From Streptomyces kaniharaensis (GTDB taxonomy: Bacteria; Actinomycetota; Actinomycetes; Streptomycetales; Streptomycetaceae), in assembly GCF_009569385.1 (NCBI RefSeq), contig NZ_WBOF01000003.1, forward strand, positions 186,001 to 250,000: a stretch of 64,000 nt of DNA, given 5' to 3'. The stretch's first letter is position 1. Each line of letters begins with the position of its first letter. Made by a program: the position numbers and the translations under genes. The notes below the pieces were generated by a model that saw nothing but the letters and a program-made list of their open reading frames with translations, was not told where the DNA came from and did not search any database. Below, one piece after another: positions 49,097-56,927 of this stretch.

Positions 49097-49318
49097 ATGC
49101 ACGCACTGCACGGCCTCAAGGGACTCACCACCTGCGCCGAGGAGTGCGGGCCGGAGCCGCACAACTGGAACCAGGTCCAGAACGACCTGGTCGGTGCCAT
49201 CATCGCGGCCGCGATCTCCATGTCCTACAACGACCCGAGCGGTAGGCGCGAGACGTTCACGGAGACCTTCCACCGGCGCACCCGCCGGGGCCGCGAGGCC
49301 TCCGCCCCGGCCGCCTGA
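49097..49318 (+). CDS. Small hypothetical protein (73 residues)
   Basis: ATG 49097; no clear Shine-Dalgarno. Third-position G/C is strong throughout. The N-terminal half has 'TTCAEECGPEPHNWNQVQND' and a short hydrophobic helix 'LVGAIIAAAISM'; the C-terminal half is Arg-rich. It lies 69 bases after the PEP-utilising gene on the same strand. It could be a small independent protein or the leftover end of a larger one. The family is not recognised. Confidence 0.45.
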   Translation: MHALHGLKGLTTCAEECGPEPHNWNQVQNDLVGAIIAAAISMSYNDPSGRRETFTETFHRRTRRGREASAPAA

Positions 49319-49512
49319 CTGTCCACCACGAGCGGAGAAAGCGCGAACCGTTTCCCTGGGTCGCCGGCCCAGGGGAACCGGCACGTTCCCCCGACCAGGT
49401 TGTGCGCGGCTGGTGCACGCCTCGAAACCGCCCCCCGCGCCGCCTTCCGCCCGAGCCGGGGCCGCGCCAGGATGAACGGCCGGTCATGTCCCGTACGCGA
49501 AAGGGGAGCAGC

Positions 49513-49638
49513 ATGCCGTCGAGGGGCGAGCACGAGAAGCCACCACCGGACCCCGGCCAGGGGAACCCGCCGCCGGGCAACGCCGACGGCAAGGTCCCTG
49601 ACCAGGGTGCGTCGAACGGAAAGCACAAAAAGAAGTGA
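49513..49638 (+). CDS. Candidate RiPP precursor (imiditide-like), 41 residues, coupled to PIMT-like gene
   Basis: ATG 49513 with AAGGGGAG four bases upstream; an in-frame ATG at 49486 has no good ribosome site. The peptide is hydrophilic, Pro/Gly-rich and basic at the end: 'PPPDPGQGNPPPG', then 'NADGKV' and a KHKKK C-terminus. Asp25-Gly26 is the sequence most prone to form aspartimide, and Asn35-Gly36 is a second labile pair. The stop codon overlaps the start of the methyltransferase gene (GTGA, 49635-49638), so the two are translationally coupled. Imiditides are RiPPs whose Asp is converted to aspartimide by a dedicated PIMT-like enzyme. This gene pair has that layout. It could instead be a small unrelated basic protein. 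Confidence 0.65.
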   Translation: MPSRGEHEKPPPDPGQGNPPPGNADGKVPDQGASNGKHKKK

Positions 49639-50795
49639 CAGCTGAGGACCTGGGTGGTCGCCGGGCACAGCTCGATGCCGTGATGGAGCGGCGCGGGGTG
49701 TGGCCGGAGGACTCTCCGTGGGTGCGCAGGGCCATGGTCGAGCTGCCGCGGGATGCGTTCGCGCCGGATCGGTTGTGGCGGTGGGGCGGGCAGGAGTACG
49801 TGCCCGTCGATCGAGGGACCGATCCGGCCGCGTGGGCGGGCGAGTTGTACGCCGACCCGGACGCGGCGGCGGTCACCCAGGTCACCGGCGGCTTGCCGTC
49901 GTCGAGTCTGTCGGCGCCCGGGGTCGTGGCGGACATGCTGGACAGCCTGGTGCTGGAGCCGGGCCATCGGGTGTGGGACATCGGTACTGGGCAGGGCTGG
50001 ACGGCGGCGCTTGCGGCTTGGCGGGCCGGTGCCGGTCTGGTCGTCTCCACCGAGATCGACGAAGGCCTCGCAGCGTTCGCCCGCGGCAGGCTGGCCGCCG
50101 CGGGCATCGACGCGGTGGTGCTCGTCGCCAATGGCACATGCGGTGTGGCGCCCGGCGGCCCGTTCGACCGCGTCCACGTCACCTACGCGGTCGAGACGCT
50201 CCCGTTCGAGTGGATCGAGGCCGTCAGGCCGGGCGGGCGGATCGTCTACCCGTGGGGTCGGCTCGGGCACGTCGCCCTCACCGTGGCGGCCGACGGGCGC
50301 AGTGCGACCGGTTGGGTGCAGGGCCTTGGGCAGTTCATGGCCGACCGCTCCGGCCCGGTCCCGGCGTCGGCCGACTTCGACGGCTACGCGGGGGTGCGCG
50401 GCACCGGCTCCCCCGGCACGGAGCGGATCGTTGAACGCGACTTGGCCCCCCTCGGCGACGACTGGGACCTGAGGTTCGCCGTCCGGGTCGCCGTGCCGGA
50501 CGCCGTCGTCATCACCGGGCGCGACGAGGACGGCACATCGGCGTGGGTGCACGACGGCTGTTCGTCCTGGGCGGCCCTGTCGGCCCGCGGCGACGGAACC
50601 GCCGTGCTGCACCAAGGCGGTCCGCGGTGCGTCGGCGACGAGATCCTGACCGCCTGGTCCGACTGGGAGGCCCGCGGCCGGCCGACGCCGTACGACTACG
50701 GGATCACCGTCACGCGCTTCGATCAGTGGGTGTGGCTGGGCAATCCGGACGGCGTGCGTTGGCCTGTCGGAGGACTCTCCCCCGCCCGGCGCTGA
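49635..50795 (+). CDS. Protein-L-isoaspartate O-methyltransferase-like enzyme with C-terminal extension
   Basis: 386 residues from GTG 49635, overlapping the upstream peptide gene by 4 bases. The N-terminal 230 residues match PIMT: 'VRRAMVELPRDAFAPDRLW', 'SSSLSAPGVVADMLDSLVL', the SAM loop 'VWDIGTGQGWTAALAA', 'STEIDEGLAAFARGRLAA' and 'PFDRVHVTYAVETLPFEW'. Ordinary repair PIMTs are about 220 residues. The extra 150-residue C-terminal domain is typical of PIMT homologues in RiPP clusters (lanthipeptide, graspetide and imiditide types). It should methylate an Asp side chain of the coupled peptide, followed by cyclisation to aspartimide. No lanthipeptide synthetase or ATP-grasp gene is adjacent. 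Confidence 0.85.
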   Translation: MTAEDLGGRRAQLDAVMERRGVWPEDSPWVRRAMVELPRDAFAPDRLWRWGGQEYVPVDRGTDPAAWAGELYADPDAAAVTQVTGGLPSSSLSAPGVVADMLDSLVLEPGHRVWDIGTGQGWTAALAAWRAGAGLVVSTEIDEGLAAFARGRLAAAGIDAVVLVANGTCGVAPGGPFDRVHVTYAVETLPFEWIEAVRPGGRIVYPWGRLGHVALTVAADGRSATGWVQGLGQFMADRSGPVPASADFDGYAGVRGTGSPGTERIVERDLAPLGDDWDLRFAVRVAVPDAVVITGRDEDGTSAWVHDGCSSWAALSARGDGTAVLHQGGPRCVGDEILTAWSDWEARGRPTPYDYGITVTRFDQWVWLGNPDGVRWPVGGLSPARR

Positions 50796-50849
50796 CCGCC
50801 GAAAGTCGGACCGGGCGGTTGCCGAGGGGGGTGCGGCGCGCGATGGCGG

Positions 50850-51260
50850 CGGCCGGGGCACGTGTTCGGCCTGGGTGGTCAGGCGGCAGACGGTGGCGAA
50901 GGAGCGCAGGGCGAGGGCGTCCCAGCCGTCGGGCGGCGTGATGGCGAGAGGGCCGGCGAGGGTGGCGAGGTTGTGGGTGGTGAGGATCTGCGCCTGCTCG
51001 ATCACCGTGCCGTTGCCGGCCACCGACCAGCCCGGGCCGGTCCGTGCGGCCCGCTGCGCGCACAGGTCGGAGAAGGGCGAACCGTTCTCCAGGGTGTGCA
51101 CGGCGGCGTAGTCGATGCCGAAGTACCGTGCGTAGAGCGTCCCTTCGAGCAGCTCGGCGGCGATGCGTGCGGCCGCGAGGTACTTCGGCGTGAAGCTGCC
51201 CAGGAAGATGTCTGCGGCGAGTTCCTCCACGAACGGCGGCCGTTCGGAATGCGCGCAGTT
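50850..51260 (-). pseudogene. Fragment of an unidentified protein gene
   Basis: The minus frame encodes a well-formed segment with Leu/Ala helices and motifs such as 'FVEELAADIFLGSFTPKYLA', 'LEGTLYARYFGIDYAAVHTL' and 'TVIEQAQILTTHNLATLAGP'. It has no start or ribosome site at its upstream end and no stop at its downstream end. It runs on as non-coding sequence antisense to the methyltransferase gene. It therefore looks like an internal piece of a larger gene, cut on both sides. I cannot name the parent family. Confidence 0.5.
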
Positions 51261-51307
51261 CCGGGAGCCGGCAGCAAATGTCACTTCTGGACACTGTTTA
51301 GGAACGG

Positions 51308-52537
51308 TCAGTGGAAGACGGCGAGGACGGCGCCCCATTGGGCGGTGGTCTGGCCGGTGGCGGCGCAGGGCGCGGTGGCGGTGGCGATCTGGTAGGCGGT
51401 GGTGAGGCGGTAGGAGGAGATCTTGAGCTGGGGCAGGGTGGTCCAGTCGGTGCCGAACTCGGGGCCGGTGCCGGTGTTGGTGCCCACGGCGGCGACCAGG
51501 AGGTCGCCGGCGTCGCAGGTGAGGGGGGTGGTGGCGGTGGTGAAGGCGGTGCCGCCGGACTCGCCGTGGGCGCGGGCGGATCCGCGGACGGCGGTGACGC
51601 CCCGGAACTCGTCGACGGCGATGTGGTACTTGCTGGCGTGCGTGTAGGAGACCTGGATCGTGTCCGCGGTCGTCAGGGGCTTGGTGTGGTACGAGGCGAG
51701 GACGAGGACGCGGTGGCGGCGGGTGTCGGTCTCGTCCCCGACGGTCTCGTAGTGGTCGCCCCGGGAGTCGTTGACGGTGACGGCGCCGGGGCAGGTGCTG
51801 GTCAGCATGAGGGTCACGATCAGGGCGTCGCCCTGGGTGACCGGGGTGGTGATCGGCAGGACGAACCCGGTGCCGGTGACGATCTCCTGGTCGGAGGCCG
51901 GGCGGCTGATCCAGGCGGGGGCGGCCGCGGGCGGCTCCGCCTGGGCGGCGGCGGGGCGGGCCAGGGCTGCGGGGTGGGCCAGGGCGGCGGGGTGGGCTGC
52001 GAGGCGGGGTGCCGACTGGGCTGCGGGGCCGTCGCCGGCCGGGCACTCCTGGAGCTGCGGCGGGGCCGCGGTGGCGGTGCGGAAGGAGAGGGTGCCCAGC
52101 GTCGCGACGGCCCCGAGGAGCACGCCGATCAGCAGGGCGACGGCGTGGGTCCACAGGGGGCGCGTGCGTCGTGCGGTGCGGGCCTCGGTGTCGGTGTGGG
52201 TGTGGGTGTGCGCGGGTGACCGGTGGTCGGCGGCCGCTGCCGCCGGGGCCGGGTCGGCGTGGCCGGTGGTCGCGAGCCAGCGGCGGTGCCATTCCTCCTC
52301 GTCGCCGCCGCAGGCCTGCACGTAGGCCCTGGTGGTCGGCCACGACGGCAGCCGGGTGCCGGAGGCGGCCTCGTGGAGGGTGGTGTGGGAGATGGAGCCG
52401 GCCGTCTTCGCCATGGTCCGGAAGGACGGCTGGCCCGCGTCGCGCCGCAGCCGGCGAAGGTCGGCGGCGAAGAGCTCGGCCGCGGCCGGGGTGGCGTCCG
52501 TCTCGGGCCCGGTTGGTCGCGGTTCTCGCTCCGCCAT
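51308..52537 (-). CDS. XRE-like HTH protein with one membrane helix and an extracellular domain
   Basis: 409 residues from ATG 52537, with GGGGGAG four bases upstream. Residues of about 20-90 form an HTH domain of the streptomycete XRE-like type ('FAADLRRLRRDAGQPSFRTM', 'AKTAGSISHTTLHEAASGT', 'WHRRWLATTG'). A His/Thr run and a single transmembrane helix follow ('ALLIGVLLGAVATLGTL', about 125-150). The outside part has Ala/Pro repeats ('AHPAALAHPAALARPAA') and a beta-rich 200-residue domain with 'HRVLVLASYHTKPLTTADTI' and 'VDEFRGVTAVRGSA'. Such proteins may sense outside conditions and act on DNA or a partner inside. The direct repeats just upstream could be its own binding site. Confidence 0.75.
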   Translation of the reverse strand: MAEREPRPTGPETDATPAAAELFAADLRRLRRDAGQPSFRTMAKTAGSISHTTLHEAASGTRLPSWPTTRAYVQACGGDEEEWHRRWLATTGHADPAPAAAAADHRSPAHTHTHTDTEARTARRTRPLWTHAVALLIGVLLGAVATLGTLSFRTATAAPPQLQECPAGDGPAAQSAPRLAAHPAALAHPAALARPAAAQAEPPAAAPAWISRPASDQEIVTGTGFVLPITTPVTQGDALIVTLMLTSTCPGAVTVNDSRGDHYETVGDETDTRRHRVLVLASYHTKPLTTADTIQVSYTHASKYHIAVDEFRGVTAVRGSARAHGESGGTAFTTATTPLTCDAGDLLVAAVGTNTGTGPEFGTDWTTLPQLKISSYRLTTAYQIATATAPCAATGQTTAQWGAVLAVFH

Positions 52538-52552
52538 GACGCTCCCCCTGCT

Positions 52553-52600
52553 GTCGGACGGTGTCAGGTCGTTGTCAGGCCGGTCGGACGGTGTCAGATC
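52553..52600 (-). promoter_or_regulatory. 30-bp-period direct repeats upstream of the membrane HTH gene
   Basis: GTCGGACGGTGTCAGGTC (52553-52570) and GTCGGACGGTGTCAGATC (52583-52600) differ at one base and are 30 bp apart. A third TGTCAG lies between them at 52573-52578. The block starts 15 bases before the start codon (upstream on the minus strand), so bound protein would block translation initiation or transcription. Confidence 0.6.
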
Positions 52601-52817
52601 CCGCGCCGACCCCAACGCGCTTGTCGCGTACGGATCATAGCGATGGGCGGGGGTGGCGGGCCGGGGAACTGTCCAGACGCCCGTTGCCCCACCTGTCGGG
52701 TGTTGTCGGTTTCCGTCAGGCGGTAGCGGACGGCCCGGGCGGTCGGGTCAGCTGTCCACGCCGTCCGCCGCCGTGGCGACGGCGCACCGACAGCTGGACC
52801 TCGACAGGAGAATCAGC

Positions 52818-53225
52818 ATGCGCAAGGGCATCCTCCGCAGGCTCGGACGCCGCGGGGCGACCGCGACGGCCGTGGTGGCGATGGCCGCCGGCGGCGTCGT
52901 CCTGGCCACCGGCAGCGCGTCCGCCGACGGGTGGTACTACCTCAACTCCCACCCCACCAGCCACGGAGTCGGCGTATACGCCAGCCCCTACTCGTGGTCG
53001 GGCAAGACGGCCGGGGACCTCTGGTCCTTCTCCTGGTCCGGGGACTCGATCTACTACACGTGCTGGACGCGCGGCGAGAACATCAACAACCAGGGCAACG
53101 TCTGGTACCAGGTCGCCGCGGTGGACTCCGCGAGCTACGGCTACGCGAGCGGAACGGCCTACGTGTACGGGGCGTACACCGACGGCAACTGGCTCTTCCA
53201 CAGCGGCCAGATCCGCCCGTGCTGA
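52818..53225 (+). CDS. Small secreted SH3-like protein
   Basis: 135 residues from ATG 52818, with AGGAG eight bases upstream. The signal peptide has 'MRKGILRRLGRRG', a hydrophobic core and a cleavage-like 'ATGSASA' before DGW. The mature part of about 95 residues is Tyr/Trp/Ser-rich with the bacterial SH3 pattern ('GVGVYASPYSWSGKTAG', 'YYTCWTRGENINNQGNVWYQ', 'GYASGTAYVYG'). Two cysteines, one at the very C-terminus, may pair. It is probably a cell-wall or extracellular binding domain without an attached enzyme. It is a single gene ended by a perfect terminator hairpin. Confidence 0.75.
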   Translation: MRKGILRRLGRRGATATAVVAMAAGGVVLATGSASADGWYYLNSHPTSHGVGVYASPYSWSGKTAGDLWSFSWSGDSIYYTCWTRGENINNQGNVWYQVAAVDSASYGYASGTAYVYGAYTDGNWLFHSGQIRPC

Positions 53226-53239
53226 GCTGACGGGCACCC

Positions 53240-53275
53240 GCGCTGTGGCCCGCCTCGGGGGGCGGGCCACAGCGC
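53240..53275. terminator. Perfect terminator hairpin after the secreted SH3-like gene
   Basis: GCGCTGTGGCCCGCC (53240-53254) and GGCGGGCCACAGCGC (53261-53275) pair over 15 bp with a six-base loop TCGGGG. It starts 14 bases after the stop codon. Confidence 0.85.
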
Positions 53276-53363
53276 GCCGGCGGCCGGGGGCTTCGACCTG
53301 CCGGCCACCGCGTAAGGTGACGGCCCGTCGGCCGACCGGCCGGCAGGAACCGCCGGGAGAGCC

Positions 53364-53906
53364 GTGAACCTGTCGTTCGAACCGCCACCCCCGTACGACC
53401 TCGGGCCGGACCCGGACCTCGGGCTGTGGCTGACCGAGTGGGCCCGGGAGACGGACCGGATCGTCCACCTCGGGCCGGACGACGGCCGTGACCACGGGCA
53501 GCTGTGCTGGGACGTGCTGGAGCCCACCGGCCTGCTGCGCCCGCACTGCGGCCACTGCACACACGGGCACGGCGGCCCGCGGGACGCACGGGAGATGGCA
53601 GCCGCCCTGGGCAGCCCCGTCCCGCCGCAGGAGGCGTCGCCGTGGATCGCCGCCACCCTCATCCGCGATCTCGTCTTCCGCAGCGGCGACGGCCCGATGC
53701 GTCCGGTGGCCGACGCCCTCGGCGACGCCCTCGTGGACCTGCTCGGCCCGGATGCCCGGTGGCGCGCCAACGGGTGCGCCGCCTACCGGGAGGGCGCCCG
53801 CGGCAACGTCTCTTGGAAGCCGGTCACCGAGGCCACCTTCGACGCCGCCGTCGTCGGTATCGGCAGCGGGCACGCCGTGGTGATCGTGGCCACCGGCGAG
53901 GACTGA
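53364..53906 (+). CDS. Hypothetical protein (180 residues)
   Basis: Starts at GTG 53364, with GGGAGA five bases upstream. There is no signal peptide. A cysteine/histidine-rich stretch 'HCGHCTHGHGG' near residues 60-75 could bind a metal. The rest is helical in the middle ('PWIAATLIRDLVF', 'MRPVADALGDALVDLL') and ends with a beta-like segment 'AAVVGIGSGHAVVIVAT'. Coding statistics look good. The family is not recognised. It stands alone between a terminator and the penicillin acylase gene. Confidence 0.65.
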   Translation: MNLSFEPPPPYDLGPDPDLGLWLTEWARETDRIVHLGPDDGRDHGQLCWDVLEPTGLLRPHCGHCTHGHGGPRDAREMAAALGSPVPPQEASPWIAATLIRDLVFRSGDGPMRPVADALGDALVDLLGPDARWRANGCAAYREGARGNVSWKPVTEATFDAAVVGIGSGHAVVIVATGED

Positions 53907-54066
53907 CGACCGGCCGCCGCTGCCACGCCCACCCGGGCCGGGCCGATCGGCCTGGCGTCACGTCATATCCCGCCTGCTGTACGGGAAGTGTCATGCACGC
54001 CCCTAGGCAACCGGCCGGTAGCCCCTCTACCGTCGACTCCCCGTGGCTTCTACGGAGGAGCACGCC

Positions 54067-56844
54067 GTGCAACGACGCCCCCACTCCCCCAGGCTCGCGG
54101 CCGCCGTCCTCTCGGCGGCCCTTCTCATGACCGCGACGTTCACCACCACCGGGCCCGCCTCGGCGGCCGCCGCGAACGACTACTGCGGCGGGCGCTGCCT
54201 CGACATCCTGCCGCCCGGCGAGAACGGCAACGCCACCCTCGCCGAGATCATCCTCAACCGGATGTTCGGCACCCGCCCCGCCCACACCGACGACCAACTC
54301 GGGCCCTACGCCGCCCTCGCGGCCGGCTACCCGGGCCTCACCGAGGCCGGGCTGCGCGACTTCTTCAACGACGCGTCCTTCGGCGTGCCGGCCGACCAGG
54401 TGGCGAGCACAACCAGCCCGCGCGCCGACGTCACCATCGTGCGCGACAAGGCCACCGGTGTCCCGCACATCACCGGCACCACCCGCTACGGCACCGAGTT
54501 CGGCGCGGGCTACGCCGCCGCGCAGGACCGGCTGTGGGTGATGGACCTGTTCCGGCACGTCGGGCGCGGGCAGCTGTCCGGCTTCGCCGGCGGCGCCGCC
54601 GCCAACCGGCAGCTGGAGCAGACGTCCTGGCAGGCCGCGCCGTACACCGAGGCCGAGCTCCAGCAGCAGATCGACGTCCTCGCGGGGCACGGCGGCCGGG
54701 CCGCGCAGGCGCTCGCCGACGCCTCCGCCTACCTCGACGGCGTCAACGGCTACGTCAAGGCGGCCTACGACGGCCGGTACTTCCCCGGCGAGTACGACCT
54801 GACCGGACACATCGACCCGATCACCAACGCGGGCACGATCGAGCCATTCAAGCTCACCGACCTGGTCGCCCTCGCCTCCGTGGTCGGCGCGCTGTTCGGC
54901 TCCGGCGGCGGCGGTGAACTCGCCTCCGCCCAGGTCAGATCGGCCGCCGAGGCGCGCTACGGCAAGGAGGCCGGCGACGCGGTGTGGAAGTCGCTGCGCG
55001 AGGCGGACGACCCGGAGGCCGTCCAGACCCTGCACGACGGGCAGCGCTTCCCATACGCGAGCGTGCCCGACGACCCGCAGGGCGCGGCACTGCCCGACCC
55101 GGGGTCGGTGGTGCCCGAGCGGATGGTCTACGACGCCACCGGCTCGGCCGGCTCCGTCGCCACCGGCGCGCCGGGGGTGCTGCCCGGCAACCTGCTCAGC
55201 GCCCGGCACGGCATGTCGAACGCGCTGCTGGTCTCCGGCGCGCACACCGACGACGGCCACCCGGTGGCGGTGTTCGGGCCGCAGACCGGGTACTTCGCGC
55301 CGCAGCTGCTGATGCTGGAGGAGTTGCAGGGCCCCGGGATCAGCGCGCGCGGCGCGGCGTTCGCGGGCCTGAGCTTCTACGTGCAGCTCGGGCGCGGGCA
55401 GGACTACGCGTGGAGCGCCACCTCGGCCGGGCAGGACATCACCGACACCTACACCGTGCCACTGTGCACCACCGACGGCTCGCCCGTGACGACGGCCGCC
55501 AACGCGTACATGTGGCACGGCAGTTGCGTGCCGTTCGATCGGCTGGAGCGCAAGAACGCGTGGAGCCCGACCACCGCCGACTCCACACCGGCCGGCTCCT
55601 ACACGCTGGTGATGTACCGCTCCAAGTACGGGCTGGTGACGGCCCGCGGCACCGTCGGCGGCGCGCCGGTGGCGTTCACCTCGCTGCGCTCCACCTACCG
55701 GCACGAGGCCGACTCCATCATCGGCTTCCAGGAGCTCAACGACCCGACGGCGGTGCACGACGCGGCGAGCTTCCAGCAGGCGGCGCAGGACATCAACTAC
55801 ACGTTCAACTGGTTCTACGCCGACTCCCGCGACATCGCGTACTACAACTCCGGCACCAACCCGGTGCGCGCCCCCGGCGTCGACCCCGGGCTTCCGGTAC
55901 GGGCCGAACCCGCCTACGAGTGGGCCGACTTCGACCCGGCGGCCAACACCGCCCGCTACACCCCGGCCGCCGAGCACCCGCAGTCCGTCAACCAGGACTA
56001 CTACATCTCCTGGAACAACAAGCAGGCCACCGCATACACCACCGCGGGCTTCGGCAACGGCTCGGTGCACCGCGGCAACCTGCTCGACGACCGGGTCAAG
56101 GCCCTGCTCAAGGACGGCGGGAAGGCGAGCCGGGTCTCCCTCACCCGGGCCATGGAGAGCGCCGCGCTCGCCGACCTGCGCGCCGAGGACGTACTACCCG
56201 ACCTGATCCGGGTCCTGCGCAGCGCCCCGGTCACCGACCCGGCCGCCCTCACGGCCCTCCAGCAGCTGGAGGCGTGGCTCGCCAACGGCGGTGGGCGGCA
56301 CGAGACGTCGGCCGGCAGTCATGCCTACGCCGACGCGGACGCGATCCGGGTGATGGACGCCTGGTGGCCGCTGCTGGCGGAGGGCGTGATGCGGCCGGGC
56401 CTGGGCGATGCGCTGTTCACCGCGCTGACCGGGGCGTTGCAGATCAACGAGTCCCCCTCCGGCCAGACCGGCGGCACCGGCCCGGCCAGCGCCAACGAGT
56501 CGATCCCGCACAAGGGTTCGGCCTTCCAGTACGGCTGGTGGAGCTACCTGGACAAGGACCTGCGCGCCGTTCTCGGCGACCCCGTCGCCGGCCCCCTGGC
56601 CCGGCCCTTCTGCGGTGCCGGCGACCTCGCCGCCTGCCGAAGCGTCCTGCTCGCCACCCTGAAGCAGGCCACCACCCTCACCACCGCCCAGGTCTACCCG
56701 GGCGACGGCGACTGCGCCGCCGGCGACCAGTGGTGCGCCGACACCATCGTCCAGCGTCCCCTCGGCGGCATCACGGACGCCAAGACCACCTGGCAGAACC
56801 GGCCGACGTACCAGCAGGTGGTCCAGTTCCCCTCCCATCGCTGA
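54067..56844 (+). CDS. Secreted penicillin-acylase family amidohydrolase (Ntn hydrolase)
   Basis: 925 residues from GTG 54067, with GGAGGAG six bases upstream; GTG 54043 is in frame but lacks such a site. A Sec signal peptide ends near 'ASAAA'. The protein has an alpha-chain part ('TIVRDKATGVPHITGTTRYG', 'GYAAAQDRLWVMDLFRHVGR') and a beta-chain. The beta-chain starts at the self-processing site 'HGMSNALLVSG', where Ser384 becomes the N-terminal nucleophile. 'FGPQTGYFAPQLL' and 'SFYVQLGRGQDYAWSATSAG' follow as in acylases. Family members cleave acyl chains from beta-lactams, acyl-homoserine lactones or cyclic lipopeptides; which applies here is not visible. It ends 8 bases before a strong terminator. 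Confidence 0.9.
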   Translation: MQRRPHSPRLAAAVLSAALLMTATFTTTGPASAAAANDYCGGRCLDILPPGENGNATLAEIILNRMFGTRPAHTDDQLGPYAALAAGYPGLTEAGLRDFFNDASFGVPADQVASTTSPRADVTIVRDKATGVPHITGTTRYGTEFGAGYAAAQDRLWVMDLFRHVGRGQLSGFAGGAAANRQLEQTSWQAAPYTEAELQQQIDVLAGHGGRAAQALADASAYLDGVNGYVKAAYDGRYFPGEYDLTGHIDPITNAGTIEPFKLTDLVALASVVGALFGSGGGGELASAQVRSAAEARYGKEAGDAVWKSLREADDPEAVQTLHDGQRFPYASVPDDPQGAALPDPGSVVPERMVYDATGSAGSVATGAPGVLPGNLLSARHGMSNALLVSGAHTDDGHPVAVFGPQTGYFAPQLLMLEELQGPGISARGAAFAGLSFYVQLGRGQDYAWSATSAGQDITDTYTVPLCTTDGSPVTTAANAYMWHGSCVPFDRLERKNAWSPTTADSTPAGSYTLVMYRSKYGLVTARGTVGGAPVAFTSLRSTYRHEADSIIGFQELNDPTAVHDAASFQQAAQDINYTFNWFYADSRDIAYYNSGTNPVRAPGVDPGLPVRAEPAYEWADFDPAANTARYTPAAEHPQSVNQDYYISWNNKQATAYTTAGFGNGSVHRGNLLDDRVKALLKDGGKASRVSLTRAMESAALADLRAEDVLPDLIRVLRSAPVTDPAALTALQQLEAWLANGGGRHETSAGSHAYADADAIRVMDAWWPLLAEGVMRPGLGDALFTALTGALQINESPSGQTGGTGPASANESIPHKGSAFQYGWWSYLDKDLRAVLGDPVAGPLARPFCGAGDLAACRSVLLATLKQATTLTTAQVYPGDGDCAAGDQWCADTIVQRPLGGITDAKTTWQNRPTYQQVVQFPSHR

Positions 56845-56852
56845 CGGGCCCC

Positions 56853-56893
56853 GCCGCCCCACTTCTCGTCCGTTTGACGAAAAGTGGGGCGGC
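56853..56893 (+). terminator. Terminator of the acylase gene
   Basis: GCCGCCCCACTT (56853-56864) pairs with AAGTGGGGCGGC (56882-56893). Inside, TCGTC (56866-56870) pairs with GACGA (56876-56880). The whole is a 17-bp stem with one mismatch and a five-base loop. Its right half overlaps the promoter of the next gene. Confidence 0.8.
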
Positions 56894-56914
56894 TCTATAT
56901 CGTCAACCCGACGA
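56866..56914 (+). promoter_or_regulatory. Promoter of the Band-7/NAD-kinase-like operon with two identical operators
   Basis: TTGACG (56874-56879) and TATATC (56896-56901) form -35/-10 boxes with a 16-bp spacer. The inverted repeat TCGTC-N5-GACGA occurs twice, at 56866-56880 (overlapping -35) and 56900-56914 (just after -10), 34 bp apart. A protein bound at both would shut the promoter. The regulator is not identified. Confidence 0.6.
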
Positions 56915-56927
56915 GAAGGGGTTCATG

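Noticed and set aside
49635..50795. Lanthipeptide or graspetide locus
   Set aside because: PIMT homologues occur in both, but there is no LanM/LanKC/LanB-like or ATP-grasp gene next to it; only the small peptide gene is coupled.
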